Shown here: positions 32,455 through 44,878 of the stretch, piece after piece
Numbering within the stretch: the first letter of the stretch is position 1
Layout: each line of letters opens with the position of its first letter
Assembly (NCBI GenBank): GCA_003586115.2
Contig: QVOM02000034.1
Coordinates: 114,653,571-114,717,570, forward strand
Origin: Salvator merianae
Lineage: Eukaryota > Chordata > Lepidosauria > Squamata > Teiidae
Direction: 5' to 3'
DNA: 64,000 nt
The notes under the pieces: model-generated
What the model was told of the DNA's origin: nothing
What the model saw: the letters and a program-made list of their open reading frames with translations, nothing else
Database searches by the model: none
Translations under genes and position numbers: made by a program

Positions 32455-34755
32455 GGACTGCAGTCATACTTTTAAGTTTCTGTCCATCAAAACTCTAACC
32501 AGTGTGAAAACTATGCAGCTATAAGGAAGGTTTTCCTCACAGATATGTTCCATCAAGGAGCAGCAGCCGTGGTAAGGCAAATTTCATGGACCTGCTATGG
32601 CTATCATTTCTGTCCTAGCTTCCAGAGCTAGTTTGTTAGTAAAATCCCATGTAAATGAGGCCGAAGAATACTTTGGTTCTCAGCCAGCCCTGTGGCCTAC
32701 CAAGTCACATGTTTTTGGTACTGAGAGGTCCCTTTAACTAGACCCAAATGTATTATGTGCCCAAATTGACAGTGTGGACTCAGTATACTCAACATCCATC
32801 CAGTCAAACTCTGTTCTTTGATACTAGGCTTTTTAACCACATACAAGCAGTCAGTTCTGGCTCTGGAGCAAAGAGGCCATGTTCATACAGCAAGGAAGAG
32901 AATTAAACTGCCAATGGACCAGTTTTCTTTCTTTAGCAGGTAAGATGAATCCTGGGCAGGAGAAGAAAGCAGTCCAACCCTTCTGATGTGTTGCTTAGAA
33001 GCAACCTAAAGTCTGAAGTTTTAATAACAATACTTCTTGCAACATGAGAAGGGAGAGGTTAGAGAGCTTAGTCTCCCATACATTTCCAGAAACAAGGACA
33101 AAAAGTAATAGAGGTGTCCTTCAAATGCGGTGAAGGAAGGGGGTTTTACCCACTTCCCATGCAGAAGATGAGGAACAGTAGCTCTGTGCTGCCAACTTTC
33201 TTCGAGACTTTCATCTTCTGTTCTGGGAAAAACACAGCAGAGAAAGGAAGGGAAGGAGAGGGGAAGGGAAGGGAAGGGAAGGGAAGGGAAATCTTAAAAA
33301 CTGTTGAGTATGTTGCCTTTCCTCCAGGACATGCATGGCATCCTTGTCTGGTTACAGCCTCAAACAAATTATTTTGCTTGGCTGAGTTCTCTTTGATCAT
33401 CAGCATTCTTGCCAACACAGGTGTGATCACACATGGGGTTATTTTGAGTGTCCATTTTCTGGGATCGTCACATTTGCAGACACAGGGGGGAAATCCCCAA
33501 ATCAGAGAGTTTTTTTTTAAAAAAAAAAGTAGTCACTGAAAGCTTCCTACATGACAACTATTCCTAATTGTCACCTTCCTTGCTCACCTCCCATTGTCCA
33601 CTGCTGTCCTAAGTTTTGATGGACCTGATTGGTTGGCAGCTGTAGCAGGGTGGAATTAGCTAGGAACCTATATATCATCAGACCCTATCCTGTCCAAACT
33701 GCTGTGACTCACCACAAGAGTGATTGTTTTGTGTCTGAGAAAGGGGCAGAGGCTTGGGGATGAGGTAAGTGTTTTTGAACACTTTTCTGTTTGTCCCTTG
33801 AGTCTCAGATTCACTCTGTGTGCATCCTTAAATACATATGTGAACACACACACATATAAATGTGTCTCCAGCGATTTCAGCTTACCAGTCGCATCTCTAG
33901 GTTATTTATTTTCCTATGGTACTTTGAGACCATTCTTTAAACATATTTCCAGGCTACCTTTTGAAAAGAATAAAATAATGAAAAAGAAATAGTGTGAAAT
34001 GGTGCTTCTCCCTCTGATTTTTTTTCTAAATAAAGAAAGCTGTGTGTTAATATTTTTGGCAATAATTTAATTTATATTAGAAACATTTTAAAAAGGGGGA
34101 AAGTAGAACTTATACTAAGTAGCTTTTCAAAATCATGCTTTGCCAGTTTTGTTTCTTAAATGGAAAAGACAGAACAGAATGGTTTTCTTTGCTATAAAAT
34201 TTGCAAATGTGTAATGCCCTTTTCTGGGAGACAATGCATTCTTATCAACTGACTAAAGAATTCTTCTCAAGCACATATAACATATTAAGATGAAAGACAA
34301 CTAACCCTCCTTCTTCCAAGACACAATGAAGATGTTCTTCTCATTTTAAATCACAAATTATTCTGGAGGGGTAAGTGGGCATAAGGTAAATTAAGCTTCT
34401 CTACATAAGCTCTATCCTTTTATCACTAGGTACTCAAATTCATTTTTTTAAAAAAGGAAATTGAACTCAACAAATTATTACTGCAGCTTTAGAAACAGGC
34501 AGATTCACACACAAGTGTTCATGTCATATCTGTGTCATGAAATCATATATTAAATATATATATGGATCATCATAAAATCGTTTTTAAAAATTATGGAAAA
34601 ATGTACCATTATACAGTGCAAAAGATTGTATAAATTCCATAGAAATATAGAATATGTGACATCCATACTGCTGCAGTCACAACCTTTTCAATGAAGTATG
34701 TCAAAACTTTGAACTGTGTAATGTCGATTTACCAGGTAAAGAGAAATTCAAGGCC
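32455..34755. other. Unannotated stretch
   Basis: No coding motif. A GGGAA microsatellite lies at 33247-33291. At 33420-33455 GTGTGATCACACATGG and CCATTTTCTGGGAT recall the left end of the element at 29849. The rest is AT-rich. Confidence 0.4.
33247..33291. repeat. GGGAA microsatellite
   Basis: GGGAA units, imperfect at the left. The reading frames crossing it are low-complexity. Confidence 0.9.
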
Positions 34756-35214
34756 TTTCTGCACAGGCCCTTAATCTGCATTAAGGACCCATGTAATTTG
34801 CATGTAGGTCTCCAGATCTGCACATTAATATAGATCTAGGAGACCCTGCTTCCCACTGGTCCAGTTCTGTTTGCATGAGACACAGCATCATCTGGATTAA
34901 GGAAACCTTAATCGAGATCTTTAGTAGAGCTGTTTAATCAACTCTATCAGGGGAACAGCTTAGCCCTGATCCGGAACATATGAGGCATAAAGAAGGCACA
35001 CCTCCCTATGATCAGGACTACCACAGGGCCATAACACACCACTAAAAGCACCTCCCAGAGGCCTCGAAAGCTAGGAACATTTGTTCCTAGTCCTCAGAGT
35101 CACGGGGATGCTGCTGCAAAGCTCATGTAAGCTTTGCAGCCATGGCATATACTAATCTGGATCAGTGTCATCAGTACATACAATACTTACATCAGGTGAG
35201 TGAAGAAAGGGCCT
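34756..35214. mobile_element. TIR element family B, copy 1
   Basis: Left end GGCCTTTCTGCACAGGCCC and right end TGAAGAAAGGGCC are inverted repeats. Interior blocks shared with 53291-53769: CTTAATCTGCATTAAGG, CTGTTTGCATGAGACA, CCTGATCCGGAACATATGAG, TAGGAACATTTGTTCCTAG (a palindrome) and ATCAGTGTCATCAGTAC. No protein. Confidence 0.75.
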
Positions 35215-37197
35215 CAGTATTTATATTTTGGCTGTACTTGGTTGTTTATCTGCATGCCTGAGTCCCAGGCATAAGAATGAATGTGTCCTTTAATGCATAC
35301 ATATGAAGGCTCAACACACAGAAATGTGCTTAGTCTTTTGTTTCTATACCCTCTCTTTTCCTTGTTCCTTGTCCAAAATTAACTCCAACATTAGGGTAAC
35401 AGACCAAAAAAGAACATACTAGATAAAATACAATGTTATTGAATTTCAACATTAATTGGAACTTTAGGTCCAATTACATCTAAGTTTTAATCCACCTTCA
35501 GTCCATTTTCAAGCAGACACATCATCAAAGTGGCAAGCAGTTTTCTTTCTACATTATCTACAGAGAAAATCCACCTTCAGGTTAAATAATGATACATTCA
35601 GCATGGCATCTTTATGGCATTGTGAATAAGGTCTGCATGATCTTGCTCCTTATGGCACGAGTGTCAAAATGTGTGCAGCATCCTCGTGGATTCTGCACTC
35701 GTTTTCCTGCCTTGCTGCTATAAATGTTTGTATAGTGCTTCAACAGCAGAGCAGGATAAAAAGCTCTCAGAATTATTTGTCCCATTCTTTCCGTATGGTG
35801 GCGACCCTGCCACTGCAGGTCAAGGACACTTACGATCTGCTAAGCAGTCATTTCAGTCATCAATGAACCAACATTCCCACTGAGATTGAATCTGGAGATT
35901 CCCCAGTGACAATCTTGATATATGGAGGGGGACTTCCCCTGTCCATCAAAATTGTCACCAGTGATTCACAAGTGGTGACCTTGATGGGTGTGATGCTTCC
36001 ACCACCATCAAGATCACAGGGAAACTCCAGCTTTGATCTCAACAGCCAGTGCAACACGCAACGTGCAGGCAACATGCATACAAGAAGCTTGCAGTCCTCT
36101 GCCCCCTCATCCACAGATTTTGCCAATGTGGAAAGAAAATTACCACTTACTTTGCTGATGTGTCCTCTCATTTAGAAGGTGGGTCTAAAGTGGATTAAAA
36201 CATAGGTTTAACTGGGTAATTTGAAGAAGATGTATGCAGCTTTAGACTTATATATAAAGACTGAGTCTAAGCATAGTGATTATATGTTTGCATGAAATTT
36301 GATTTCAGTTTCTATGTTTTTTCAATAGTTTCTATTCTGCTTCTATAATCTTCAATTTGTGATGAAGGGATGCTGTTTCTCTTGTTTTTATCTCCTCAGT
36401 TGGATGAGCCGACTACAGAAGCAGATAGATTGTGCATGCATTATTAATTTTTTTTACCAGGGTTGAACAAGAACTATGGATAAACAGATGGACTGATGAA
36501 TGGACTGGATACAATGACTAGCATACTCATAGATTCGTTGCTTTCAAAAATGAGAGCAAATTTAAATGGACATGAAATCAAAAACAGGCATTCTATTTGT
36601 AAATTCCATTTGAACTTCAATTCATCCATTCAAACAGACTAAAATGTTTTCAAAATCAGATGTCCACCACATTTCTCTTTCACCCATAGGCAAAAGGGAG
36701 TTGAACAGTGGTGCCAGAAGGAGTCTCATTCTAAACTGCAAAAGGAGAATTTCTAAATTTGAAGCAACAGCCAATTAGAAATCCAGCTGGCTTGTCTCCA
36801 CTCTAGAGACACAATTGTAGCTATTTCTCCATTTACATGGATTATAATACCACCTGATTCTCAGCCAAAGTGTCACAGTATCAACATCCTTGATATGGTT
36901 GACGATATAATAAATAGTTTCCTGGCTAACTGTAGACTTCATTCAGATTCCAGCTTTTGAATTATGGCTTTGCTTTTGTTTCTGCATTTTCTGAACTTGG
37001 ACCTTGGCTTATTTCTTGGGCTTGCCTTTCCCTCTGAAGCCTTCCCTTCCCTTGCAAAACCTGACCCTGATCTCTGCCAGCTTGTCCCAATCTTCTTGCT
37101 TATGAACTCCCAACATGCCATCTTGTCCTAATCATCTCAAGACTGAAAATAAGATCATAAGCTTAAGGAAGGAGAAGAAATGGTTACATTGGGCTAT
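35215..37197. other. Unannotated stretch
   Basis: No recognised gene or transposon. Local inverted or direct repeats of GACAATCTTGATATATGGAG / GACCTTGATGGGTG type occur near 35910-36010. Frames on both strands there (up to 103 codons) mirror one another and look like repeat artefacts. Confidence 0.4.
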
Positions 37198-37660
37198 GAC
37201 TTGTTGTTCAGTTGTTAAGTCATGCCTGACTCTTCGTGACCACATCGGCCCTTGCATGCCAGGCCTATTGTGTCCTGAAGTTTGCACAAGCTCATGTTCA
37301 TTGCTTCCATGACACTATCTATCCACCTCATCCTTTGTCATCCCTTTTGTTTCTTCAGTTTTTTCTCAGCATCAAGATCTTTTTAACTGAGTCTGTATGT
37401 GGCCAGAGTATTTGAACTTCAGCTTCATTTGTCCTTCCAATGAACAGTCAGTATTGATTGCCTTTATTATTGATTGATTTGATCTCTTGCAGTCCAAGAG
37501 GCTTCCAAAAGTCTCTTTTCAGCACAATTCAAAAGAGGTTATTCTGTGGTACTCAGCCTTTCTTATGGTCCAGTTCTCATAGTCAGTCATTACTACTGGG
37601 AAAACCATAGTTTTGACAATACGGACCTTTAAACAATACAACTCCTATTATATATCTGCA
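37198..37660 (-). mobile_element. BovB (RTE-clade) LINE 3' fragment, minus strand
   Basis: The + strand reads like the reverse complement of the BovB 3' part known from ruminants and squamates. Recognisable in order: TTGTTCAGTTGTTAAGTCAT, GACTCTTCGTGACC, CCAGGCCTATTGTGTCC, CATCCACCTCATCCTTTGTC, TATGTGGCCAGAGTATTTGA, CAGTCCAAGAGGCTTCC, TTTCTTATGGTCCAG and GGAAAACCATAGTTTTGAC, ACGGACCTTT. The extent after about 37660 is unclear. A MITE at 37843 lies just beyond. The match is from memory of the family; it is decayed and encodes no intact frame. Confidence 0.8.
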
Positions 37661-37842
37661 TATTATGTGGACTTTGCCTTTTTCTTTTTCTTTCTCCCTC
37701 TCTCTTTTTTTGCAAAAGCTTGCCTTGTCAACAGTATAATCATAACATACCTGACTGACTTCAGTTAGGATGTCAATTTTCGTGATATCCTTTCACTGTC
37801 TATTGACTTTGTGTTCATTCATTGATATGATAATACAAATAT

Positions 37843-38129
37843 TAGAGATATGCATGAACTTAAATATTAGACGTTCAGTTTGAATCAAATGAAACACCCC
37901 TTTGGTTCAAATCTGAACCTTTTTGTTCAAACACACAAGGTGCTCAAACATCTTAGAGTCTTGGATCAAACAGGGTATGATTGCTAGGTTTGTTTAAACA
38001 CCCCTTTGTCTGGTTAAAATTCAACACTGTTTTCGAACAGGCAGGGTCTTCACTTTCAGCTTGAACCTTTTGAACAACCCCTGTTCAATTCAAATAGTTT
38101 CAAACCCAAACCAGTTTGGTATATCTCTA
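37843..38129. mobile_element. 287-bp hAT-like MITE
   Basis: Left end TAGAGATATGCATGAAC, right end AGTTTGGTATATCTCTA. The flanks ACAAATAT (37835-37842) and ACAAATAC (38130-38137) match at 7 of 8 positions. The interior is rich in TTCAAA/TTTGAA words (CCTTTTTGTTCAAACAC, CCTTTTGAACAACCCC), giving local pairing. Ends are related in form to the TAGGGATGTGCA family. Confidence 0.8.
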
Positions 38130-38137
38130 ACAAATAC

Positions 38138-38869
38138 ACAGGGTGCCACCCCTTCCATACTCAGTACCTACAGAATACACTTCCAAAAAAAGAAATAGCC
38201 TGGTCTAACAAATCCTACTACAGAAGCAATCACCACAAGGCTTTCCAATAAATATTTTTACTCCAGTCAAATACTTGCTTTGTAAACCAAGCCAAAGTAA
38301 GAAATATTCATCTCTTCCCAGTGCTAAATCCGTGTGGCACTTTTTTGTGTGACTTTCCAAATGTATATGATATCTGCCTATTGCTTTTCCCAAACAAAAG
38401 GCACATAAACACTGTGGTCTGATCCAAGTTCATGCATATGTGGAAAATCTTGGGCAATAAATACATCATCCCACTAAGTCATTCATGAAAAGCATCTGCA
38501 ACCTGTTCTGCAGGGAAGAGGTAGGTCAATCCTAGCTCATGAGCCTGAAGAATGTCTAACACGACATAGGCTTCCCAGGGAATTTGGTGTGCAGCTTCTG
38601 TTCACCTACATAATTTATCATGCAGCTAAGAAGAGGCAATTGATGGCTATCTCAGAGTACATAAACAATAGTGAAAGCATATATCCAGAGGGGACAAGTT
38701 TGGTCTTGAAGCTAAGGGCAAGTCACAAGCCAAAGCTAAAGAACAAGCTACATCCAAAATGAAAAAAGATAGCGAAAAAATACCAATATCTCACAATTAA
38801 GGGAAAAACTAAGAATTAAAATCAAGGGATCAAAATAGATCAAAACACAGGGATCAAAACAAAGGATGA
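38138..38869. other. Unannotated stretch
   Basis: No gene or element recognised; ends at a microsatellite. Confidence 0.4.
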
Positions 38870-39020
38870 TTTATTTTATTTTATTTTATTTTATTTTATT
38901 TTATTTTATTTTATTTATTTTATATTTTATTCCTACTCCCATTCCTATTCCTCCCCTGAGCCTCTAAAAGGTTCCCAGTGAGGCTTACAAATTACTAGCT
39001 CACAGGCCCCTGCCCTCAAG
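38870..39020 (-). repeat. TTTTA microsatellite and probable minus-strand retroposon tail
   Basis: About 11 TTTTA units (38870-38932) are followed by CTCCCCTGAGCCTC, CCAGTGAGGCTTACAA and CCCTCAAGCTTACAATC. The wording recalls LINE/SINE 3' ends on the minus strand, where the repeat would be the tail. The family is not identified. Confidence 0.6.
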
Positions 39021-39123
39021 CTTACAATCTATCTGGATATAACACACGAGGAGAGGGGGAAAAAAACATGAAGTTGTTTAGTCTTCCCTTCCCACATGCA
39101 AGATGTTACAGCTTTCAGACAAC

Positions 39124-39475
39124 TAGGGATGTGAACAAACAGAAGTTGTGTGTTTAATTCATCTTCGAACCAAACACTTGTTTGTTCGATTTGCCAATGA
39201 ACCATTTAATCGAAAAAACAATTGTTCACATTCGATTCTGAACTTGTTTGAAAAGAAAAAAAACACATTTTTTCCTGTTGGAAAAAGCCCTTTTCAAGGG
39301 CAAAAACACAGTGAACATGAACTGTTCAATCAAATCATTCATGTTCACAAGCAGTAGATTGGTTTGGCTCAATAGAATTTCTGGATATTAAACCTCTGCA
39401 CATCTGGTTCAACATCTGCAAACACCAACTGTTCAGTTGATTTTTAGAACACAAAATGGACTTTGCACATCTCTA
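39124..39475. mobile_element. 352-bp hAT-like MITE
   Basis: Left end TAGGGATGTGAACAAAC, right end GACTTTGCACATCTCTA. The flanks CAGACAAC (39116-39123) and CTGGCAAC (39476-39483) match at 6 of 8 positions. The interior repeats TTCGAACC, GTTCGA, GTTCACA and TGTTCA words in both directions. Confidence 0.75.
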
Positions 39476-39483
39476 CTGGCAAC

Positions 39484-40649
39484 AGTTGAAGGAGCGACGG
39501 ACCACCACTGGGAGCAGGATACTTATATGCTGCTTCCTGCTATAAAATTCTGAAAGCAGTTTACAATAAAAGTAGCAAAAATAATCACTGGTGTTTTTAA
39601 AAAGAGTTATTAAAAATAGAGATGGTAGAGGAATTGAATGGCCCCCGAGATGTAAAAAATTCAGAACAAAAGGAGCAACTCTGGTGTCACCCCTTGCACA
39701 TTGAACTCAGCCGTCATTGTGGCAAAACACAGTACATTTGCATGAGGGCTCCTGCACTTGCACATAGAGGGTGAGGAAGTCCTCCATGTGCAGTCATGCT
39801 GACTGTCTGTCTGAGACTGCAGGGGCAAAATGGAGTCACATCCTAAAATGATATAAAATCAACAGAATAAAAACAGTAATCAACAGATGGTAAGCAATCA
39901 TATTAGCAAGCAGCAAATACCTAAGTAAACAAATAAAACTTAGCTAGCATCAAAAGCCTCAAAGACTTAACCATTTTTCTCACTGAATAAATCATAAGAC
40001 ATTTTTAAAATGCAGTAAAGCCATATAAAATTAACTCAAACAGACAAAATATTACAAAACTCATGCTGTGTAAGCAAAGAATGAAACATAATTAAACTAA
40101 AATAAAGGGGATGCAACATTTAGGCATTAAAAGCCATAGTAAAGACGTAGATCTGTAAAACCTATAACTATAGCATTCTTTACTGCCTCAGGAGATGCTG
40201 TTCAATAGTCTGGAGTTGTGACAGCTGCACAAAAGCCAAAGGTTCCCAATTCAATTCCAGAAGCCCCTGGCCTAAACCTAGAGCAAACTAACCAGTTAGT
40301 GTGCTGTGTTCCTATACAGAGTTTGTGTTTTTGTTTGTGCTTTGACATTGTATAAAGTTTGCACATACATCATGCAGATGTTTTCTGAGTTTTTACATCC
40401 CCAAGGTTGTGATTTGCACAATTATACATGACATCCACAACACATCACTTCTCGCAAGCACAAAAAACACAATTGATGCAGTGCTTGCACAAATAGCATT
40501 TATGCAGTTTTTTTACAATGACACAAAGTACTTGGTGTGCAGCTGCACTGTGTGTCATTTCCATCTGAACTTATAAGTGGAATAACTCTCAACCGTGTCT
40601 AATGAAAATTTGAAGCAAAACCTTTGGACTCCTTATGAATTCATGACAA
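39484..40649. other. Unannotated stretch
   Basis: AT-rich with no recognised gene; frequent stops. Confidence 0.4.
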
Positions 40650-41060
40650 AGGGCCTGTTCACACTTGCTGCTAGCAAACAACAAGAATGCTTGCTACCCA
40701 TGTGTGTCTGCACCTTGCAGAGGAAAGAGTAGCTGGGAGTGGGTACAACTGCTCCCAAACACAGATACCTGTGGAGCACTAATTAGTGCTCCACGCCCTT
40801 ACCAAGAAATAATAGTCACCTCCTGGTAATTGAGGAATTGTGCAGGCCGGATCACACAGGCCTCGCAGTCACCATGGCAGCAGCCTGACACTTCCCGACC
40901 ACTGCCATGGTGAGTTCCAGGCCATGGCGAATTCTGGTAGTTGACTTCAGGTAAGGTTTCTGGCCACACAGTGCAGACAGTGTCTGTGCTGTGGGATCTA
41001 TTCCACCTTAGAATGGGATCATTATTCCATTCTAAGGTTAAAAAATATGAAAAAGACAAA
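40650..41060. mobile_element. TIR element family A, copy
   Basis: Left end GGGCCTGTTCACACTTGCTG; the right end is degraded (CATTCTAAGGTTAAAAAATA then GAAAAAGAC). Interior: GTAGCTGGGAGTGGGTAC, the palindromic core CACCATGGCAGCAGCC... with CCACTGCCATGGTGAG, TCTGGCCACACAGTGCAGAC and GTCTGTGCTGTGGGATC. Confidence 0.75.
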
Positions 41061-41144
41061 AATGAAACTATGGGAGGGGTAGAGCACTAATTAGAGCTTT
41101 GATTTTAATTCTGCCAAGCCATATTTTAATCTGTTTCAGAGCCA

Positions 41145-41216
41145 AATATATTTATTTATTTATGTGCATTTTTATCCCAGTCTATATCCGAATGTCTCAG
41201 GGCAGGTTACAACAAA
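41145..41216 (-). mobile_element. Tail-only L2 insertion, minus strand
   Basis: The reverse complement reads TTGTAACCTGCCCTGAGACA, then GGATATAGACTGGGATAAAA, then ATGCACATAAATAAATAAAT. That is the same 3' end as at 62006-62080 and 46168-46240. Only about 70 bases are present, so the insertion was truncated almost to the tail. Confidence 0.85.
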
Positions 41217-42616
41217 ATGCACTTGGGCAGTAAAAAAGATAATTGGATCTCTGTTTTTCCCCAGTGCCCCATCAAATCTGTTTTGCCAGTTGTTGTTGGC
41301 CATATGGATCAGTGCACAGCATGTTGGTAGTTAAAACCTAACTTTGAATAGTCGAATGCAGTTGACCATTCCAGAAAAAGAAGAGATAATAACTAAAATT
41401 AATTGACAATCATAGAGGCTGTTTTTAGCAAACACACATTTTCAAAGAAATAACTGAGTTTTAGACTGATCTGAAGATGTGGAGACATTTAGAAATATAT
41501 GACGTGGGGGGGAATCTAACTATTAAAGTAGTGCATAGTAAATGCAAGTCGTTGGTTCCATTAGCAAATTTACTAGTGGAAAAAGAAACAAGACATATGG
41601 ACAAAAATAAGTATGCTAAATAAGAAAAGAAGAATATGACCATAAATCTTTGGACAGCTAGAAGTCATAATATCAGCCATGACATATGTTTAGTAAATGA
41701 GCAATTTTTCTTACTCAAAGAACCACAGGAGCATGCATTTGAGGAGGAAGATGCTTGAAGGATTGAGATAAAAAATAAACAAAAATAAAAAACAGAATCC
41801 ATAAATGCTTCTGGATGTGTGGCGGTGTCGAAAAGCACAAAATGATGTGGCAACCCAGACTCCATAAGAAGCACTATCTTGTGCATAGACTAATCTTAAT
41901 CCAAACAGAACTTGATAACAGTGGAAGGATATGTGCAGAGCCATAGGGTGCTGTAAGTCAGCCTCAAGGGCAGAGGGTCTGCTCAGCCCAGCATCTTCAT
42001 GGTGGAGTTATTGCTCTGAGGGAACACAGGTCTGCATGGACCCACACAAGCCAGCCATCGTGCTACTGTAAGCACTTGCAAGAGCACTGTAAATGGTAGG
42101 TGGGACAAAGCTATCCCTGAGCGCCATTTTGATACTGTGCTGCTGCTGCAGGAGCAGAGCTATATGGTCAGCTGTCGTCACTGCAGACATAGATGGGGAT
42201 GTTCAACCTCAGAGGGCCATTTTCTGGGTTTGAAATGCTCTGGCTGATAACATTGAAGCCAGGTGAATGCAAGTTCCCCAGTCAAGATTTTCACACAAGC
42301 TGGGACAGAGAATACCATGCAGACATCCTGCTGCCATAACTGCAGTGCTGCAGTGAGGTGCCCGATTTACAGTTATTCCCAACAGTGCTCTAGTTAGAGC
42401 ATTGCTGGGTGAGGCAGGTGCAGATTGTCCCACGAACATGGACTGCTTAGGGGAGTGTAGCGATGGAGTGAAAATTCAGTTGCCATACCATTTCTAGTTA
42501 ATTTTTAGCCATTTGCAATTTGGGCTACTACTCAAACGTGAATCAACAATAAGAACAAACTAGCAGAATCGCATTCACATGCTGACAATCTATTCACCAA
42601 GCCCAAAGAACCTCAC
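41217..42616. other. Unannotated stretch
   Basis: No recognised gene or element. Short frames lack support. Confidence 0.4.
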
Positions 42617-43037
42617 GACCTGTTCTAAAGTGAAACAGACCTCACAGTGCAAAAGCCATTCACACTGGGAGGTCTGGAACATAATGGCAGTGGGATACAA
42701 ACATTCGTAGCAGGAATGCTGGCAGTCCACACCATGACAGCAGCTGAGCAAATTCCAGCAGCTGCCCTGGCACCTGGGAATGCATCACAACTGTACAGCC
42801 GCAGCAGCAGCAGTTGTGCCACTCTGTGATCACACCCAGAAGATGGTGCGAATGCAGTGTACCAGGAACAGTCCAGCTGCTCCCAGTAAACTTGTGGAGC
42901 ATGATTTTGTGCTCCACAAAAAGTAGTGATTGAGAGCAGCTGTAGTCTGCTCCCAATCATGAGGGTTTCCATGTTGTGTGGATGCACTTCACTAGTGAGT
43001 GTCCCAATACTCACTAGTGTAATGTGCAAAAAGGCCC
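42617..43037. mobile_element. TIR element family A, copy
   Basis: The left end GACCTGTTCTAAAGTG is shortened relative to 29229; the right end TAGTGTAATGTGCAAAAAG-GCCC is intact. Family blocks: AACAGACCTCACAGTGC, CCTGGCACCTGGGAATGC, GTACCAGGAACAGTCC, CTGTAGTCTGCTCCC and GAGTGTCCCAATACTCACTA. No protein. Confidence 0.7.
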
Positions 43038-43271
43038 AAGATCTACACAAATAGAAGCCTGACCAAAAAGAATTGGCAAAGATCATAGACAAGATCTGAT
43101 AAATATAGTGTGTTCTTCCTGCTATTGTTGTGTTGTACTTATTTTAATGATTACAATTCTTTGTGTATAGTAGTGAATGTATTTCAGATTAATAACAAAA
43201 TAAACAAATAAATAGAATGAAAATTACTGAGTGAGGAATCACAAATACAGTATAGATTCAGACTTGTTTTT

Positions 43272-43656
43272 TAGGGTCTTGCACACTTTAAGCTAGCAAG
43301 TGACAGGAATGCCCGTTAGCTAAGTGTGTCCACACTGTGTTGAGGCCTAAAGCTGCTCCCAATCATGACTAGCTGTAAGCATTGCACATTGCAGCTGCAG
43401 CTGCATGATTGTGAAATCATGACTGCGCACACCTGCACAATCCGCAGCACTGCCAATTGCCATGGCAGTGGCCAGACACTTCCCAACCACTGTCATGGTG
43501 AGTTTTGGGAGCAGGATACCAGCATTTACAGTGTGAATGCTGTTATCCTGCTCTTATTCAAGTCTAAGGTCCCACAGTGTGGATGGTGTCGATGCTGCAG
43601 GGTCAATTCTACCTTAGAAAGGGATAATTATTAAGTGTTAAGTGCAAAAATACCCT
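43272..43656. mobile_element. TIR element family A, copy
   Basis: Left end TAGGGTCTTGCACACTTTAA and right end AAGTGCAAAAATACCCTA are inverted repeats. The palindromic core is very clear: TTGCCATGGCAGTGGCC pairs with CCACTGTCATGGTGAG. CCCACAGTGTGGATGGTGTC and GATGCTGCAGGGTC precede the right end. Confidence 0.78.
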
Positions 43657-44878
43657 AAATATTCCATCTCCATATAAAGGTGGCTCACCTGATGTTCTCC
43701 AGATATCAGTGGTGTGTAACTCTATTACTCCTAACCATTAACCCTACTGAGTGGCTTGTGGGAATTGGAGTCCAATGAAGGTTCTAGCTTCAGTTCCTTG
43801 AATCTTCAGTTTTAAATGGGGGGGGGGGACTGTCTTCTAGACAAAGGGTATGTTCAGACTGACTATTTCAGCCATCCTCTGGGTGCATTTGACCCTGGGG
43901 AGCCAAACTGGAAATAAAAACATTCACCTTACCCTGCCTCCAAGCCACAATTATTCACCCATTCAACAGCTGGGAGAAGAAACTCTTGAGTTGCCTTACC
44001 CTGAGCAGGGAGCACCTGTGTCAATCACAGCCCTGAATTGCTTGTTATGGGGAGGCAACCAATAAGACCCACAGGAGGAGGAGCCCACTGGACAATCAGA
44101 CAATCAGGGAAGGACACCAATGAGCTCTTGCTGGCAGCCAGAGTTTCCTTTTGAAATTACTAATTAAACAGATAGAAAAAACCTGAAACTAAATGTATTG
44201 CTCCTTTTCTGCCTTCCTTAGAAATGTACTTAAGCAGCATGTAGACTTCATATAAAAATGCACAGTGAGTAGAGAGACACTTGAGTTAAAAATTATTTAA
44301 TTTGCAATTGCAAACAAAAACCTGGTTGTTAAGGAGTTAAACAGTTGGAAACTGCTTCATCAAAGAGGTGAGAATTTCCTATCCAGTGGCCAGACAGTGA
44401 GCAGCACCCCTTGCAGTCATGGTAGGTTGTCTATTAAAGTGAATAGGCTGCACTTTGGGTGAGTTTTCAGCCAAATAAATGAATACATGCGTTTGAAGAC
44501 TTTTTTCTGTGCGCCTAGGACTTATTTGCTCATTTTATTCAGGAGGTTTTAAAAATCGCAGCCAAATTTAAAGGTGCTAATTTTCAATAACAAGCTTATT
44601 AATTTGATCATATTCTACATATAGTCCACCTCTAGACTCTTGCAGCAAACATGGAGACCCAATGAGGCTGATATCTTGCATATGGTATCCAAGAATTAAA
44701 GAATAAGAAGAAGTGTAATTGTGATATACACTTCCATCACTTGATGATGGACATCAGGTAATGACTGGTATATAGCAATGGTCACACTAAATAAAGTGCT
44801 TTATTTTCACTTCACATTACTTCAAGCCCAATAATCCTCTGAAATCCACCTTCATACATTACCCTGGCAATGAACCAG
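43657..44878. other. Stretch with a lone transposon-like end
   Basis: GGGTATGTTCAGACTGACTA at 43846 resembles the left end of the element at 52466 (GGCTGTGTTCAGACTAGC), but no right partner is clear. The remainder has no recognised gene. Confidence 0.4.

Noticed and set aside
33114..33539. 141-codon frame with GREGKGREGKGRE
   Set aside because: It crosses the GGGAA microsatellite and an opposite-strand frame of similar length exists; low-complexity chance frame.
35860..36175. Overlapping 103- and 89-codon frames on opposite strands
   Set aside because: Local imperfect repeats keep both strands open; no motif supports a gene.
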